Below are positions 28,066 through 37,246 of a stretch of 64,000 nt of DNA, in pieces; the first letter of the stretch is position 1, and each line of letters starts with the position of its first letter. The notes below the pieces were generated by a model. The model was not told where the DNA came from and ran no database searches. It saw only the letters and a program-made list of their open reading frames with translations. This DNA is from Actinokineospora alba (GTDB lineage Bacteria; Actinomycetota; Actinomycetes; Mycobacteriales; Pseudonocardiaceae): positions 4,712,001 to 4,776,000 of the forward strand of contig NZ_SNXU01000001.1 of assembly GCF_004362515.1 (NCBI RefSeq). The letters are read 5' to 3'. Both the position numbers and the translations under genes were made by a program.

Positions 28066-29817
28066 GTGTGCCGCCATCTGGGTTACCTGGGCCCCGCCGT
28101 GTCCTTGTCCTCCCTGCTGTTCGACCCGCCGCAGGGGTTGTTGAGGCAGACGTTCGCGCCGAAGGACATGCGGCAGGGCGGCACGGTCAACGTCGACGGG
28201 TTCGGCGTCGGCTGGCGCACCGACGGCGAGACCGTTCGCTACCGCCGCGCCGTTCCGATGTGGATCGACCACGGCTTCGCCGCCGTCGCCGCGAGCACCC
28301 GCAGCGACGTGGTGCTGGCGGCTGTCCGATCGGCCACGATCGGCATGCCGATCTGCGACGACGCTTGTGCCCCGTTCACTGAAGGCCCCTGGCTGTTCAG
28401 CCACAACGGGCGGGTCGGCGGGTGGCCGGAGAGCGTGGCCGGGCTCGCCGCCGAACTGCCCACAGTGGACCTGATGACGCTCGACGCGCCCACCGACAGC
28501 GCCCTGATCTGGGCGCTGGTGCGGCACAGGCTGCGGGCGGGCGTCGACCCGGCCGACGCGGTGGCTGAGGTGGCGCGCGCGATCGGCGCGGTGGCGCCGG
28601 ACTCGCGGCTGAACTTCCTGCTTACCGACGGCCGGATGCTCGTCGCCACCACCTGGTGGCACTCGCTTTCCGTGCTGAAGACCGAAGACAGCGTCGTCCT
28701 GGCCTCCGAGCCGTGGGACGACGATCCACAGTGGACGACTTTGGGTGACCACCTGCTGGTCACCGCCACGCTTGACCCGGCCCCGGATGTGCGCGTCACC
28801 GAACTGGGGCCGATCGCCGAATCACCGGAGGGGAACGCAGTGACCACGACCGACATCGTCGTCGAAGTACACCTGCCAGAAGACCACGCCGCCCGCGCAC
28901 TCGCCGCCGACGTCCGCGCGGGATTGACCGCCACGCCGAAATCCTTGCCTCCCAAGTGGTTTTACGACACCCGGGGCAGCGAACTGTTCGAACAGATCAC
29001 CACGCTGCCGGAGTACTACCCGACCCGCGCGGAACGCGAGATCCTCGCCGCCCGCGCGGGCGAGATCGCCTCGGTGACCGGCGCGCACACGTTGGTGGAG
29101 CTGGGCTCGGGCTCCTCGGAGAAGACCCGACTGCTCCTCGACGCCCTGCGTGACGGAGGGAGTTTGTCGCAGATCGTCGTCCTGGACGTCTCGGAGTCGG
29201 CGCTGCGCGAGGCTTCGGCGGCCCTGGGGGAGGAGTACCCGGAGGTTGGGGTGAACGGGGTGGTCGGCGACTTCACCGAACACCTGGGTCTGCTTCCCGG
29301 CGAGCCCGCGCGGCTGGTCGTGTTCCTCGGCGGCACGATCGGCAACCTGCTGCCCGAGGAACGCAAGGTGTTCCTGGCGTCGATCCGCGAGGTCCTCAAG
29401 CCGGGGGAGTGGCTGCTGCTGGGCACCGACCTGGTCAAGGACGAAGCCACCGTGGTCGCCGCCTACGACGACGCGGCGGGTGTCACGGCGGAGTTCAACA
29501 AGAACGTCCTGCACGTCCTCAACCGCGAACTGACCGCCGACTTCGACGTCGAGGCGTTCGAACACGTGGCGCTCTGGGACGCGAAGAACGAGTGGATCGA
29601 GATGCGCCTGCGCTCGACCAAGGCACAGCGCGCCCGCATCGCCGCTTTGGACATGGACGTCGACTTCGCCGAGGGCGAGGAACTCCGCACGGAGATCTCC
29701 GCCAAGTTCCGCCGCGAAGGCGTGGCGAAGGAACTCGCGGCCGCCGGCTTCGCCCTGACCCAGTGGTGGACCGACGAACAAGGCCGCTTCGCCCTGTCGT
29801 TGGCCAGGGCGGACTAG
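28066..29817 (+). CDS. egtC/egtD: EgtC-EgtD fusion: hercynylcysteine sulfoxide amidohydrolase joined to histidine methyltransferase
   Basis: One uninterrupted 583-codon frame. Residues 1-about 255 are EgtC, a class II glutamine-amidotransferase-fold enzyme that removes the gamma-glutamyl group; the N-terminal nucleophile is Cys2 (MCRHLGYLGP), with VDGFGVGW and FSHNGRVGG. Residues about 259-583 are EgtD, the SAM-dependent methyltransferase that turns histidine into hercynine: KWFYDTRGSELFEQIT, VELGSGSSEKTRLLLDAL, LGGTIGNL. No stop separates them. An internal GTG at 28840 with a GGAGGGG site could also give free EgtD. Stand-alone EgtC and EgtD are usual in actinobacteria. No egtE is adjacent. 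Confidence 0.9.
   Translation: MCRHLGYLGPAVSLSSLLFDPPQGLLRQTFAPKDMRQGGTVNVDGFGVGWRTDGETVRYRRAVPMWIDHGFAAVAASTRSDVVLAAVRSATIGMPICDDACAPFTEGPWLFSHNGRVGGWPESVAGLAAELPTVDLMTLDAPTDSALIWALVRHRLRAGVDPADAVAEVARAIGAVAPDSRLNFLLTDGRMLVATTWWHSLSVLKTEDSVVLASEPWDDDPQWTTLGDHLLVTATLDPAPDVRVTELGPIAESPEGNAVTTTDIVVEVHLPEDHAARALAADVRAGLTATPKSLPPKWFYDTRGSELFEQITTLPEYYPTRAEREILAARAGEIASVTGAHTLVELGSGSSEKTRLLLDALRDGGSLSQIVVLDVSESALREASAALGEEYPEVGVNGVVGDFTEHLGLLPGEPARLVVFLGGTIGNLLPEERKVFLASIREVLKPGEWLLLGTDLVKDEATVVAAYDDAAGVTAEFNKNVLHVLNRELTADFDVEAFEHVALWDAKNEWIEMRLRSTKAQRARIAALDMDVDFAEGEELRTEISAKFRREGVAKELAAAGFALTQWWTDEQGRFALSLARAD
28827..28842 (+). promoter_or_regulatory. Internal ribosome-binding site and GTG start for the EgtD part
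   Basis: GGAGGGG at 28827-28833 stands six bases before an in-frame GTG at 28840-28842, exactly where stand-alone EgtD proteins begin (TTTDIVVEVHLPED). It looks like the original egtD start, and may still allow separate EgtD to be made beside the fused product. Confidence 0.65.
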
Positions 29818-29820
29818 CCA

Positions 29821-29860
29821 CGGGTGCGTCGCGCCCGGGGAATTGGGCGCGACGCACCCG
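29821..29860. terminator. Bidirectional hairpin between egtCD and the membrane-protein gene
   Basis: A perfect 16-bp stem (29821-29836 with 29845-29860) with loop GGGGAATT fills the 43-base gap between two convergent stops (29817 and 29861). Confidence 0.85.
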
Positions 29861-30316
29861 CTACCGAAATGTCTGAATCGCCGTGAGGATGAAGCCGCCA
29901 AGCGCGGCGGCGCCGAGTAGCTTGGGATTGACGAGGAACGCCGTGCGATCCCGCTTCGGCGGCACCGGCACAGTTTCCGCACGCGACTTCTGGTCGGTAG
30001 GCGCCGGTGTCGGCCCGGACCGTTCGGCGGACGCCTCGATTGCAATTGTCGCGATGAACACCAACACGCCCGCGGTGAACAAGACGATCAGGAGGACCCA
30101 TGGCACCTGCGGGACGGTTGGGCAAACGCGAGTGACGTTGCCGAGAAATGGGGGCCCATCAGGGTCACGCTCGACGACGAGCCGACAAGGATTGAAGCGC
30201 TCGTACAGGAATCGGCCCCACAAAAGGTTCCACGTGGCGCCGAACATGGCCGCGCCGATCGCGACAGACGCGACAGATCTCAGCATCTCCGCCGGATCTC
30301 CGCGTTGATCAGGCAT
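29861..30316 (-). CDS. Small membrane protein of unknown function
   Basis: A 151-residue protein with three hydrophobic segments: SVASVAIGAAMFGATWNLLW near the N-terminus, VPWVLLIVLFTAGVLVFIAT in the middle, and a C-terminal LLGAAALGGFILTAIQ after a charged loop rich in Pro, Thr and Lys. Two Cys residues lie in the first loop (NPCRLVVE, TRVCPTV), possibly extracytoplasmic. I do not recognise the family. The ATG at 30316 is used; an internal ATG ten codons later is possible. It converges on the egt operon and could share its terminator. Confidence 0.65.
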   Translation of the reverse strand: MPDQRGDPAEMLRSVASVAIGAAMFGATWNLLWGRFLYERFNPCRLVVERDPDGPPFLGNVTRVCPTVPQVPWVLLIVLFTAGVLVFIATIAIEASAERSGPTPAPTDQKSRAETVPVPPKRDRTAFLVNPKLLGAAALGGFILTAIQTFR

Positions 30317-30384
30317 TGTCGAACGGTACGACCGGCCGGTTCATGGCCACCAGGGTCCTTTGCCCCTCGGCTGGACTAGGCGAA

Positions 30385-31113
30385 CTAAAAGACGCTCTTC
30401 CCGATCAGCAGCAGCGCGCTCAGCGCCGCGACCACGAGGACGCCGACTCGCAGTCGAGGTCCCTCGACGTGCTTGCGGAGCGGGTTGGAGATCAGGGCGC
30501 CGCAGGCCAGGAACGGGATCAGGAAAGCGGCGGCCACCAGGTGTCGCTGTTCGACATGGCCCGCCACCGCGAGCATCGCCAGGGAAGAGATCGAGGCGAC
30601 CAGGAAGAAGGCGCTCAGGGTCGAGCGGATCGTCGGGCCTGACTGGTTCTGGTACACCAGCGCGATCGGTGGGCCGCCGATCGACGCCATGGTGCCGAAA
30701 GCGCCCGACGCGGTGCCCGCGACGAGCAGGGTGGGGACGGTCGGCCGCGGTTTCCACGTGATCACCGACAGGCCCACGCACACCAGCACGCTCACCCCGA
30801 TCAGCGCGGTGAAGCCCGCCACCGGCAGCGTCGCCAAGGCGATCAGGCCGAGCCCGTTGCCGGGCAGCCGCCCCACCATCGCCCAGCCGACGTTCTTCCA
30901 CTCGACCGAACCGTGCTCACGGAAGATCAGCATCGCCGACAGCGCGGTCCCGGCGAACAGCACCGGCACCGGGACGAGCATCGGGTCGATCAGCGCCAGG
31001 ATCGGTCCGGCGATCAGGTTCAGGCCGAAGCCGATCGTGCCCTGCACGGCCGCGCCGACCAACAAGACCAGGCCCGCGATCAGCAGTCCGAGTGTCAAGG
31101 TGGATCCCCCCAA
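30385..31113 (-). CDS. TauE/SafE-family sulfite/organosulfonate exporter-like permease
   Basis: A 242-residue protein with about seven to eight transmembrane helices and the TauE/SafE pattern (VQGTIGFGLNLIAGPILALI near the N-terminus; SGAFGTMASIGGPPIALVYQ in the second half). Members move sulfite, sulfoacetate or related anions. Both likely starts are TTG: 31113, or 31098 with GGGGGGA seven bases upstream, which is better placed. It is downstream of acnA and separated from it by a strong hairpin. Its place beside the ergothioneine genes is suggestive of sulfur metabolism but is not proof. Confidence 0.82.
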   Translation of the reverse strand: MGGSTLTLGLLIAGLVLLVGAAVQGTIGFGLNLIAGPILALIDPMLVPVPVLFAGTALSAMLIFREHGSVEWKNVGWAMVGRLPGNGLGLIALATLPVAGFTALIGVSVLVCVGLSVITWKPRPTVPTLLVAGTASGAFGTMASIGGPPIALVYQNQSGPTIRSTLSAFFLVASISSLAMLAVAGHVEQRHLVAAAFLIPFLACGALISNPLRKHVEGPRLRVGVLVVAALSALLLIGKSVF

Positions 31114-31116
31114 AAT

Positions 31117-31159
31117 GCGAGCGGGGGACGTCCAGGGTTGCCGGACGTCCCCCGCTCGC
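31117..31159 (-). terminator. Strong hairpin terminator after acnA
   Basis: A perfect 17-bp stem (31117-31133 with 31143-31159) with a nine-base loop lies 8 bases beyond the acnA stop and just before the TauE gene, on the same strand. Confidence 0.85.
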
Positions 31160-31167
31160 TCGCGTTC

Positions 31168-33975
<2,808 letters not shown>

Positions 33976-34071
33976 GTCCAACTCCAGTGGCGGCGCAAGT
34001 CAGTTCAGGTAGTCGAGCCCTGAGTCTCGCGCACCTGGTTGAGGCGCGCATCGACAGGCTCACCCTGCAAA

Positions 34072-34087
34072 CAGTACGCTTGTCCTG
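34072..34087. promoter_or_regulatory. acnO: AcnR-type operator in the acnA-VOC divergent promoter region
   Basis: CAGTACGCTTGTCCTG is an inverted repeat of two CAGNAC half-sites (CAGTAC and, on the other strand, CAGGAC) with a four-base spacer. It agrees with the corynebacterial AcnR site as I remember it, CAGNACnnncGTACTG. It lies 97 bases before the acnA start and 26 bases before the VOC gene, so it may control both. Confidence 0.7.
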
Positions 34088-34112
34088 TAAGCGACTTCAA
34101 GGGGGGTTGGAT

Positions 34113-34466
34113 GTGATCCATCACGTGCAGATCGCGTGCCCGGCCGGCGCGGAGGATCGGATGCGGGCGTTCTACACCGGCGTCCTTGGATGGTCTGAGC
34201 TGCCGAAACCACCGCTGCTGGCCGCCCGCGGCGGGTGCTGGTTCGCCGTGCCAGGGGGCGGGGAATTGCATGTCGGGGTGGAGGCCGATTTTCGGCCGGC
34301 GCGCAAGGCGCATCCGGCGTTCGTGGTGGATGTCGACGCGGTAGCCGCCGCGGTCGCGGGATCGGGCGCCGTTGTTCGCTGGGCGGACCCCTCGGAGATT
34401 CCCGGCAGGCGGCGTTTTCATACCGACGATCCGGTGGGCAACCGCATCGAGTTCCTGGAGTCATGA
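34113..34466 (+). CDS. VOC-family (glyoxalase/bleomycin-resistance-like) protein
   Basis: A 117-residue single-domain vicinal oxygen chelate protein. IHHVQIACPAG begins the first beta-alpha-beta unit with its possible metal His, GGELHVGVE ends the first module, and FHTDDPVGNRIEFLE is the family's classic C-terminal motif with the metal Glu. The substrate is unknown. The GTG at 34113 follows GGGGGG at 34101-34106. It diverges from acnA across the AcnR-type operator. Confidence 0.82.
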   Translation: MIHHVQIACPAGAEDRMRAFYTGVLGWSELPKPPLLAARGGCWFAVPGGGELHVGVEADFRPARKAHPAFVVDVDAVAAAVAGSGAVVRWADPSEIPGRRRFHTDDPVGNRIEFLES

Positions 34467-34479
34467 CTTGTGCGGAGTA

Positions 34480-34516
34480 GGGCAGGGCGGACGGTTTGCG
34501 GGCCGCCGCCCTGTCC
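34480..34516. terminator. Hairpin after the VOC gene
   Basis: An 11-bp GC-rich stem with one G-T pair (34480-34490 with 34506-34516) lies just past the VOC stop. It is also downstream of the short peptide frame on the opposite strand, so it may act in both directions. Confidence 0.65.
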
Positions 34517-34536
34517 TTATGTCACCGACTACCGAC

Positions 34537-34590
34537 TCAGACGAGCCAGCCCGCGAGGTGGGCCAGGTTTGCGAGCAAATTCGTAAGCAT
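34537..34590 (-). CDS. Candidate 17-residue hydrophobic peptide
   Basis: A tiny reading frame, MLTNLLANLAHLAGWLV then TGA, preceded by AAGGAG seven bases before the ATG, one of the best ribosome-binding sites in the window. A TTGACA on the same strand (34680-34685) may be a -35 element, and the terminator at 34480-34516 lies just downstream. The peptide is an amphipathic, leucine-rich helix with no charged residues except His, resembling small membrane-active or leader peptides. It is not supported by homology that I can recall. Confidence 0.4.
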   Translation of the reverse strand: MLTNLLANLAHLAGWLV

Positions 34591-34906
34591 GTGGCTTCTC
34601 CTTTGAATCACAGCGGAATAAAGAAATGCTTCGCATTTGGCTCACGAAGTGCCGACAGCCTCTCGGTGGGAATTCCTGTTGTCAACGATGGATTTTATTT
34701 CAGTAGTTTTTCGCTAATGTGTCATCCGGAAAATCTCCTGGGGCGCGAGCTGGGGTTCATGTTTGTTGCTGGATGAGCCTGACCTGCGAGAATCGGCCGG
34801 AGCGCAAATTTGTCTCGGGTGGACATAGTGGGGCGAAACTATTTGTCGGTCGGGCCCACGTTCGCGCGGGTGGGCGAAGTCGGTGACCTTGTAGGAGGGT
34901 GTCCAT
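34591..34906. other. AT-richer intergenic stretch without a recognised gene
   Basis: This 316-base stretch before the FAD-protein gene is clearly less GC-rich than its surroundings, especially 34600-34760. It holds the leader and possible promoter of the short peptide on the minus strand and presumably the promoter of the FAD-protein gene. The open frame crossing it on the plus strand has no plausible protein features. Confidence 0.6.
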
Positions 34907-36334
34907 ATGGACGCTGTGGTGGTAGGGGCGGGGCCCAACGGGCTCGCGGCTGCGCTGGTGTTGGCCAAAGCCGGGTTGGCCGTCGAGGTGCACGAGGCGG
35001 CCCCCACGATCGGCGGTGGCTCCAGGACGGCCGAGTCGACCCTGCCCGGTTTGCGGCACGACGTGTGCGCCCACGCCCATCCGATGGGCCTGGCCTCGCC
35101 GTTCTTCCGCGCTTTCGGTCTCGCCGAGCACGGCGTCGACCTGCTCGTCCCCGAGGTGTCTTATGCCCACCCGCTCGACGGTGGCCGCGCCGGTGTGGCC
35201 TGGCGTGATCTGGACCGGACGGCTGAGGGTCTGGGCCGCGACGGCCAGGCCTGGCGGCGTTTGCTGGGTCCGCTGGTGCGGGACTGGCCGGGCCTGGTCG
35301 ACCTCGCCATGTCCGACTTCCGGTCGGTGCCCCGAGCCCTCCGGTTCCCGCTGCGTGTCCTGGAACAGGCTTCCCCGCTGTGGGGCGCGCGATTTCGGGA
35401 GGCGGTCGCCCCGGCTCTCCTGACCGGAGTGAGCGCGCACGCCGTGACACCCCCGCGAGCCCTCGCGCCCGCCGGAGCGGGACTGCTGCTCGCCACCCTC
35501 GCTCACGCTGTCGGCTGGCCCATCGCCCGCGGCGGCAGTCAGTCCATTGTGGACGCCCTGGCGGCGGAGTTGGTCAGGCTGGGTGGGAAGATCGTGACCG
35601 ACAGCCGGATCGACTCGCTTTCACAGGTCCACGCGCACGCTGTTCTGCTGGACGTCACCCCGGCCGCGCTGGCGGGAATGGCTGAGCTGCCCGACCGATA
35701 CGTGCGACGGCTGCGCGCGTTCCGCTATGGCGGGGGAGTGTGCAAGGTCGACTTCGCACTCTCGGGACCAGTGCCCTGGACAGCCCCGGACCTCGCCCGT
35801 GCCGGAACGCTGCACGTCATCGGCGACCGGGCGGAGGCCGTCGCGGCGGAGGAGGAGGTCGCCGCCGGTCGGCACCCGTCGCGGCCGTATGTGCTGGTGG
35901 GGCAGCCTGAGGTGGTGGACCCCGGTCGGGCGCCCGAGGGATTCCACACGCTGTGGTCATACGCCCATGTGCCGAACGGGTCCACTGTGGACGTCGCTGA
36001 ACGGGTGACGGCGCAGATCGAACGGTTCGCACCTGGCTTTCGGGACCTGGTGGTGGAGCGGTCCGTGGTGACGGCCGTGGAGATGGGCCGGTACAACGCG
36101 AACTACGTCGGCGGGGACATCGGCGCTGGTGCGCTTTCGGTGCGGCAGACGGTATTCCGGCCCGTGCCGCAATGGGACCCCTACCGGACGCCTATACCTG
36201 GCGTGTATCTGTGCTCGGCTTCGACGCCGCCAGGGCCTGGGGTGCATGGGATGTGCGGCGTACACGCGGCTGGACGCGTTTTGCGGCAGCGGTTTGGCAT
36301 CAAGACAGACCCACTGGACTTGATCCGAAGCTGA
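34907..36334 (+). CDS. FAD-dependent amine-oxidase/phytoene-desaturase-like oxidoreductase
   Basis: A 475-residue flavoprotein. The N-terminal Rossmann motif is VVVGAGPNGLAAALVLAKAG (residues 4-23), followed by the Glu and GGGSRT typical of the phytoene desaturase/amine oxidase superfamily. The C-terminus has a second FAD contact region (VYLCSASTPPGPGVHGMCG). The family is often annotated as NAD(P)/FAD-dependent oxidoreductase or phytoene dehydrogenase-related; no carotenoid genes are nearby, so the substrate is unknown. An AGGAGGG site precedes the ATG at 34907. Confidence 0.87.
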   Translation: MDAVVVGAGPNGLAAALVLAKAGLAVEVHEAAPTIGGGSRTAESTLPGLRHDVCAHAHPMGLASPFFRAFGLAEHGVDLLVPEVSYAHPLDGGRAGVAWRDLDRTAEGLGRDGQAWRRLLGPLVRDWPGLVDLAMSDFRSVPRALRFPLRVLEQASPLWGARFREAVAPALLTGVSAHAVTPPRALAPAGAGLLLATLAHAVGWPIARGGSQSIVDALAAELVRLGGKIVTDSRIDSLSQVHAHAVLLDVTPAALAGMAELPDRYVRRLRAFRYGGGVCKVDFALSGPVPWTAPDLARAGTLHVIGDRAEAVAAEEEVAAGRHPSRPYVLVGQPEVVDPGRAPEGFHTLWSYAHVPNGSTVDVAERVTAQIERFAPGFRDLVVERSVVTAVEMGRYNANYVGGDIGAGALSVRQTVFRPVPQWDPYRTPIPGVYLCSASTPPGPGVHGMCGVHAAGRVLRQRFGIKTDPLDLIRS

Positions 36335-36480
36335 CCACCCACCCCCTGTGTGAGCGGCCAAAGAGCATGCTCCAATCCCGACAGCCCCCAATGGCCGCAC
36401 CGCCCACAGTCCCACGACAACGGGGTTGCCTTTGCGGTCTTTGGCTTTTAATCCCTGCTCTACCCCCTGCCCCCTCGTCC
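36335..36480. other. Non-coding leader of the repeat region
   Basis: The first 146 bases after the flavoprotein stop contain no recognisable gene or hairpin. The last 20 bases (CCCCTCGTCCTGGCCA) recur in inverted orientation just beyond the second palindromic element, near 36762-36777. Confidence 0.5.
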
Positions 36481-36488
36481 TGGCCATC

Positions 36489-36582
36489 TTTAACTCTCGA
36501 TCATCGGTGTCAAGGGTCGCGCAGCGATCGCGCAGCGACGGCCGTTTACGGCCGCCCTTGACGCCGATGATCGAGAGTTAAA
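36489..36582 (+). repeat. Palindromic element, copy A (94 bp)
   Basis: Two 28-base arms (36489-36516 and 36555-36582), beginning TTTAACTCTCGATCATCGG and ending in the complementary TTAAA, pair at 27 of 28 positions plus one G-T pair. The centre contains a smaller CGGCCG hairpin and GATCGCGCAGCGACGG, which is shared with copy B. It has no coding capacity. It resembles a miniature inverted-repeat or REP-type intergenic element. Confidence 0.85.
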
Positions 36583-36663
36583 CAATTGTGGCCGAGGGGG
36601 ACTTTCCCTTGGGAGCCAACAAGAACTCGGGGATCAATGTGGTGGGCCCCTCTGGCTCGATTG

Positions 36664-36756
36664 TTTAATTCTCGATCATCGCTGTCAAGGGCGGCGCAAG
36701 CGCCGTCGCTGCGCGATCGGCAAGCCGACCCTTGACAGCGATGATCGAGAATTAAA
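36664..36756 (-). repeat. Palindromic element, copy B (93 bp, inverted relative to A)
   Basis: The arms 36664-36691 and 36729-36756 are a perfect 28-bp inverted repeat, starting TTTAATTCTCGATCATCGC. Compared with copy A, the arm changes occur as compensated pairs. The centre aligns with A only when reverse-complemented (shared GATCGCGCAGCGACGG), so the copies are in opposite orientation. Flanking sequence outside both copies is also inverted-repeated for about 20-30 bases. Confidence 0.85.
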
Positions 36757-36794
36757 AGCGGCCAGGACGAGGGGCAAGGGGGAAGTGCAGGGGC

Positions 36795-37060
36795 GAAGAG
36801 CCGTCCCTGAAAGGTGACCACGTCCGGAGCTTAAGGACCAAAGGGCCGTCCCTGAAGGTGACCACGTCCGGAGGTGCAAGGGCAAGGGCCGTCCCTGAAG
36901 GTGACCACGTCCGGAGGTGCAAGGGCAAGGGCCGTCCCTGAAGGTGACCACGTTCGGAGCTTCGGGATCAAGGGCCGTCCCTGAAGGTGACCGCGTTCGG
37001 AGGTTAAGGACCAAGACCTGTCCCCGAAGGTGGCCTTGGTCGGGGTGCGGGGATGAGGAG
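36795..37060. repeat. 43-bp tandem repeat array (about six copies)
   Basis: The core GGCCGTCCCTGAAGGTGACC recurs with starts of CCGTCCC at 36801, 36846, 36889, 36932 and 36975 and a diverged copy at 37017, a period of 43 (once 45). The unit continues ACGTCCGGAGGTGCAAGG. The period is not a multiple of three and no protein is plausible. Later copies decay to the right. There are no unique spacers, so it is not a CRISPR array. Confidence 0.85.
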
Positions 37061-37185
37061 GGGTGCGGGTGGGGGTGCGGGGAAGGGGAACTGTCCCCGG
37101 AGGGCTGCGTCTTCAGGGTGGCGGGGGTGAAGCGTTGTTTCTTGTCCCGATGCTGGGCGTGTGGGGTGGTCGGGTGGCGGAAATG

Positions 37186-37217
37186 GAAGAGGCCCCGCCG
37201 GGTGGCGGGGCCTCTTC
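37186..37217 (-). terminator. Hairpin terminator of the membrane-protein gene ending at 37247
   Basis: A perfect 14-bp stem (37186-37199 with 37204-37217), loop GGGT, lies 30 bases beyond the stop on the minus strand. Confidence 0.85.
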
Positions 37218-37246
37218 ACGTTCTCGCTCTTAGTCCTACTGCTGTC

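Noticed and set aside
36685..37014. A minus-strand frame through the tandem repeats
   Set aside because: It only translates the 43-bp repeats (GRGHLQGR-like units shifted each copy), with no protein character.
36795..37060. Possible CRISPR array
   Set aside because: The repeats are directly adjacent, diverge gradually, have no unique spacers, and no cas genes are near.
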